The position numbers and the translations under genes were made by a program. Of a stretch of 64,000 bases of DNA, positions 61,805 to 64,000 are shown piece by piece (position 1 is the stretch's first letter; every line of letters begins with the position of its first letter). This DNA is from Spirosoma sp. KCTC 42546. Its GTDB lineage: Bacteria; Bacteroidota; Bacteroidia; Cytophagales; Spirosomataceae. The notes below the pieces were generated by a model. That model was given only the letters and a program-made list of their open reading frames with translations, was not told where the DNA came from and did no database searches. Where the stretch lies: the NCBI RefSeq assembly GCF_006965485.1, contig NZ_CP041360.1, positions 1,860,001 through 1,924,000 on the forward strand. Direction: 5' to 3'.

Positions 61805-62848
61805 ATGAACCTAAAATCCTTACTACTGTCGGGCTGGCTAGCCTTCGTACTTCGTCCAGCCATTGCCCAAACAACCCCTTTTCCTACCATCGGTCAGATT
61901 GTTAAGGCTGATGCCCGATTGGATAAACTGGTTCCGCCTGATGCCAAAATAGAGGTGTTGGCTAGCGGATTTGATTGGACGGAGGGTCCGATCTGGGTGA
62001 AAAATGAAGCCTTCCTGCTTTTTTCCGACGTACCGAAGAATACCATTTTCAAATGGACTGATAAAGAAGGCGTCACCCCATTTTTGAAACCCTCAGGTTA
62101 TACAGGTCTGGGCCCTTATAGCGATGAGCCCGGTTCCAACGGCCTGACCATCGACCGGCAGGGGCGCTTGATTGCCTGCGAACACGGCGACCGACGCGTT
62201 ACAGCCATGTCGCTGACCGGTGGTGGAGGTAAACGTACCTTAGCCGATAACTATAATGGCAAGCGCTTTAATAGTCCGAACGATGTGGTGGCCCACTCCA
62301 GCGGCAGCTATTATTTTACGGATCCGCCCTATGGAATGCCTAAAAAGGAAAAAGATCCGGGTCGGGAAACCGACGGCTGGGGTGTTTACCGTATTGCCCC
62401 TGAACGGGCTGGCGTACCAGGAACCGTCTCTATCGTGGTTGGTGATTTGACGCGTCCCAATGGTATCGCACTCTCGCCCGATGAAAAAATACTTTTTGTT
62501 GCCCAATCTGATCCGATGCGCCCGGTCGTGATGGCCTACCCACTACAACCCGATGGTTCGGTGGGTAAGGGACGGATTGTGTTCGGGCCGGAGCAGATGA
62601 AGAAGCAGAATCTTGACGGCGGTTTCGATGGAATGAAGGTAGACCGCGACGGTAACCTCTGGGTAACGGGTGGGGGAGGGGTTCTGGTCCTGGCACCAAC
62701 GCAGGGAATGGGCCCGTATGATTTTCTGGGTCACCTCAAAATTGGTGGCGCTACCGCCAACTGCGCCTGGGGCGACGATGGCTCAACCCTATACATAACC
62801 GCCGATATGTACCTCTGCCGAATCCGAACGTTCGCAAAGGGTTGGTGA
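61805..62848 (+). CDS. SMP-30/gluconolactonase-like secreted lactonase
   Basis: A 347-residue six-bladed propeller protein of the SMP-30/gluconolactonase family with a signal peptide (about 1-21, ending RPAIA). Family motifs are FDWTEGPIWVKNEAFLLFSD with the metal-ligand Glu, GLGPYSDEPGSNGLTID, RFNSPNDVVAHSSGSYYFTD with the metal Asn, and LTRPNGIALSPDEKILFVAQ and GNLWVTGGGGVLVL with the metal Asp expected around DGMKVDRDG. It probably hydrolyses sugar lactones in the periplasm, pairing with exported sugar oxidoreductases nearby. It stands alone as a transcription unit. Confidence 0.92.
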   Translation: MNLKSLLLSGWLAFVLRPAIAQTTPFPTIGQIVKADARLDKLVPPDAKIEVLASGFDWTEGPIWVKNEAFLLFSDVPKNTIFKWTDKEGVTPFLKPSGYTGLGPYSDEPGSNGLTIDRQGRLIACEHGDRRVTAMSLTGGGGKRTLADNYNGKRFNSPNDVVAHSSGSYYFTDPPYGMPKKEKDPGRETDGWGVYRIAPERAGVPGTVSIVVGDLTRPNGIALSPDEKILFVAQSDPMRPVVMAYPLQPDGSVGKGRIVFGPEQMKKQNLDGGFDGMKVDRDGNLWVTGGGGVLVLAPTQGMGPYDFLGHLKIGGATANCAWGDDGSTLYITADMYLCRIRTFAKGW

Positions 62849-62860
62849 TCGTTAATGGAA

Positions 62861-62950
62861 AATGTATAATGAACAATGTATAATGACGAGTGGATATTAA
62901 AAGTATGGCATTTGCTTTTATTCTTCAGTATACATTGTTCATTATGCATT
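62861..62950. repeat. 22-nt inverted repeat upstream of mrdA
   Basis: Arms 62861-62882 and 62929-62950 match at 21 of 22 positions around a 46-nt loop. The arm is built from two copies of AATGTATAATG-like words. It ends 10 bases before a promoter element. Confidence 0.75.
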
Positions 62951-62960
62951 ATAATTCGCC

Positions 62961-62968
62961 TAACTTTG
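62961..62968 (+). promoter_or_regulatory. TAnnTTTG -7 element upstream of mrdA
   Basis: TAACTTTG fits TAnnTTTG and lies 38 bases before the mrdA ATG. A TTG at 62936-62938 is 22 bases upstream, near the expected -33 spacing; it is part of the repeat arm. Confidence 0.5.
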
Positions 62969-63006
62969 TATAGAGTACTTCGCTTGATTGAACGGAATTT
63001 ATTCTC

Positions 63007-64000
63007 ATGTTGGAGAATCGGAAGTGGGTCATCATTGGCCTTTTTTGTATAGTCGGATTAACGTATCTGGCTCGGTTATTTTATCTACAGGTTTTAGACG
63101 ATACCTACTCGCTGGGGGCATCGAAAAACTCCATTAAGCGGGTTGTCGAAATACCGTATCGCGGTCAGATTTACGACCGAAACAAACAGCTAATCGTTTA
63201 CAATACACCCGTTTACGATCTTTACGTCACGCCCAAGCAGGTTCGTATTCCAGATACGGCGGCTTTCTGTCGGATGATGGCCATTACGCCCTCTGATTTC
63301 GATAGTATCATGGGGCTGGCTAAAAATTATTCGGCCGTGAAACCATCACTGTTCTTGCGCCAACTTTCTAAGGAAGATTTCGCCCGGATTCAGGACGCAC
63401 TGGTCGATTACCGGGGTTTTGAGCCCGTAATCAGCTCCATGCGCACCTATCCGGCTCATACCATGGCGAATGCACTGGGCTATGTGAGCGAAATCAGCAA
63501 AAAGCAGTTGGAGAATCAGGATATCATCTATTACCGACAAGGCGATTACATTGGCCATAACGGGCTAGAAGAACAGTACGAAGAGCAGTTACGGGGTCGA
63601 CGGGGCGTTAAATTTATGATGCAGAACGTTCGGGGGGTCAACAAAGGCTCCTGGAAAAATGGCGAGTTCGACACACTGGCGGTAGCGGGGCAAAACCTGA
63701 TTACGGGTATTGATGTCGAGGTGCAAAAATATGCTGATAGCCTGATGCAGAATAAAGTAGGAGCTGTACTGGCGGTAGAACCTTCGTCGGGTGAAATTCT
63801 GGTTTCAGTATCGGCACCTACTTATGACCCTAATTTATTATCGAGCCGATTCTTCTCTAAAAACTATCGGGCTTTAATAAAGAACCCCTATAAGCCACTC
63901 ATCAACCGGCCGGTTATGGCCAGCTATCGGCCCGGATCAACCTTCAAGCTGATTCAGGCGCTGATTGCCCAACAACAGGGCTCTCTTTTTCCCAACACTG
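63007..64000 (+). CDS. mrdA: Penicillin-binding protein 2, 3' end cut by window
   Basis: The first 331 residues of a class B penicillin-binding protein, an elongasome transpeptidase. A single N-terminal helix (WVIIGLFCIVGLTYLARLFY) is followed by the pedestal domain (IPYRGQIYDRNKQLIVYNTP, AHTMANALGYVSEI, GHNGLEEQYEEQLRGRRGVK) and the start of the transpeptidase domain, with the catalytic Ser at 311 in YRPGSTFKLIQ. The ATG at 63007 is the only good start. In this phylum mrdA is usually next to rodA and mre genes; those would lie past the window edge. Confidence 0.95.
   Translation, partial: MLENRKWVIIGLFCIVGLTYLARLFYLQVLDDTYSLGASKNSIKRVVEIPYRGQIYDRNKQLIVYNTPVYDLYVTPKQVRIPDTAAFCRMMAITPSDFDSIMGLAKNYSAVKPSLFLRQLSKEDFARIQDALVDYRGFEPVISSMRTYPAHTMANALGYVSEISKKQLENQDIIYYRQGDYIGHNGLEEQYEEQLRGRRGVKFMMQNVRGVNKGSWKNGEFDTLAVAGQNLITGIDVEVQKYADSLMQNKVGAVLAVEPSSGEILVSVSAPTYDPNLLSSRFFSKNYRALIKNPYKPLINRPVMASYRPGSTFKLIQALIAQQQGSLFPNT

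Overview
The window looks like chromosomal DNA of a Bacteroidota bacterium, most likely order Cytophagales (Spirosoma-like). Supporting signs are a SusC/SusD pair with a FecR regulator, a type IX secretion/gliding block (PorP/SprF-like protein, GldK, GldL, GldM, GldN, and a SprE/PorW-like lipoprotein), Tat-exported Gfo/Idh/MocA oxidoreductases, a CrtY-type lycopene cyclase, Bacteroidota families (DUF2851, DUF4271, DUF5990, DUF6786), and -7 promoter elements of the form TAnnTTTG. The genus is an inference. I saw no rRNA, tRNA, CRISPR array, transposase or prophage.

Layout. 1-4352: end of a DUF2851 gene, then a minus-strand cluster (Gfo/Idh oxidoreductase, DUF1080 protein, TIM-barrel isomerase-like protein) suited to oxidised sugar or glycoside metabolism. 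4525-10219: susD, susC and fecR, transcribed leftward from a 580-base non-coding stretch with two perfect operator-like palindromes. 10803-17333: two envelope proteins of unknown role, OsmC, lipA, crtY, metK and a ribosome hibernation factor. 17546-20781: cytochrome P450 and two tandem SDR paralogues. 20877-24322: two overlapping P-loop ATPase genes, the second STAND-like, whose start abuts three palindromic operator-like sites spaced exactly 27 bp apart; this is the most system-like accessory locus. 24389-34826: GMC oxidoreductase plus a GreA-like protein, amidohydrolase, TolC, topoisomerase IB, sucD, DUF4271 and hemD. 35010-41054: T9SS/gliding genes. 41251-48970: UspA, uvrC, PBP1A and sprE/porW-like. 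49086-52547: F0F1 ATP synthase genes atpZ-like, a small membrane gene, atpB, atpE, atpF and atpH, with atpA and atpG missing downstream. 52625-64000: Uma2 nuclease-like protein, class A beta-lactamase fold hydrolase, GNAT, DUF6786 lipoprotein, NAD(P)-binding protein, an MG2/TonB-plug fusion, a second Gfo/Idh oxidoreductase, DUF5990, an SMP-30 lactonase and the start of mrdA (PBP2).

A second theme is the intergenic DNA. About fifteen gaps hold long inverted repeats whose arms (13-32 nt, often perfect) differ in sequence from site to site but share one design: wordy, low-complexity arms around a loop of about 2-50 nt. Some end in T-runs and look like terminators, but several lie within operons, one overlaps a start codon, and one encodes part of a signal peptide. 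Starts were moved inward from the longest reading frame wherever a signal peptide, lipobox, family N-terminus or promoter called for it.
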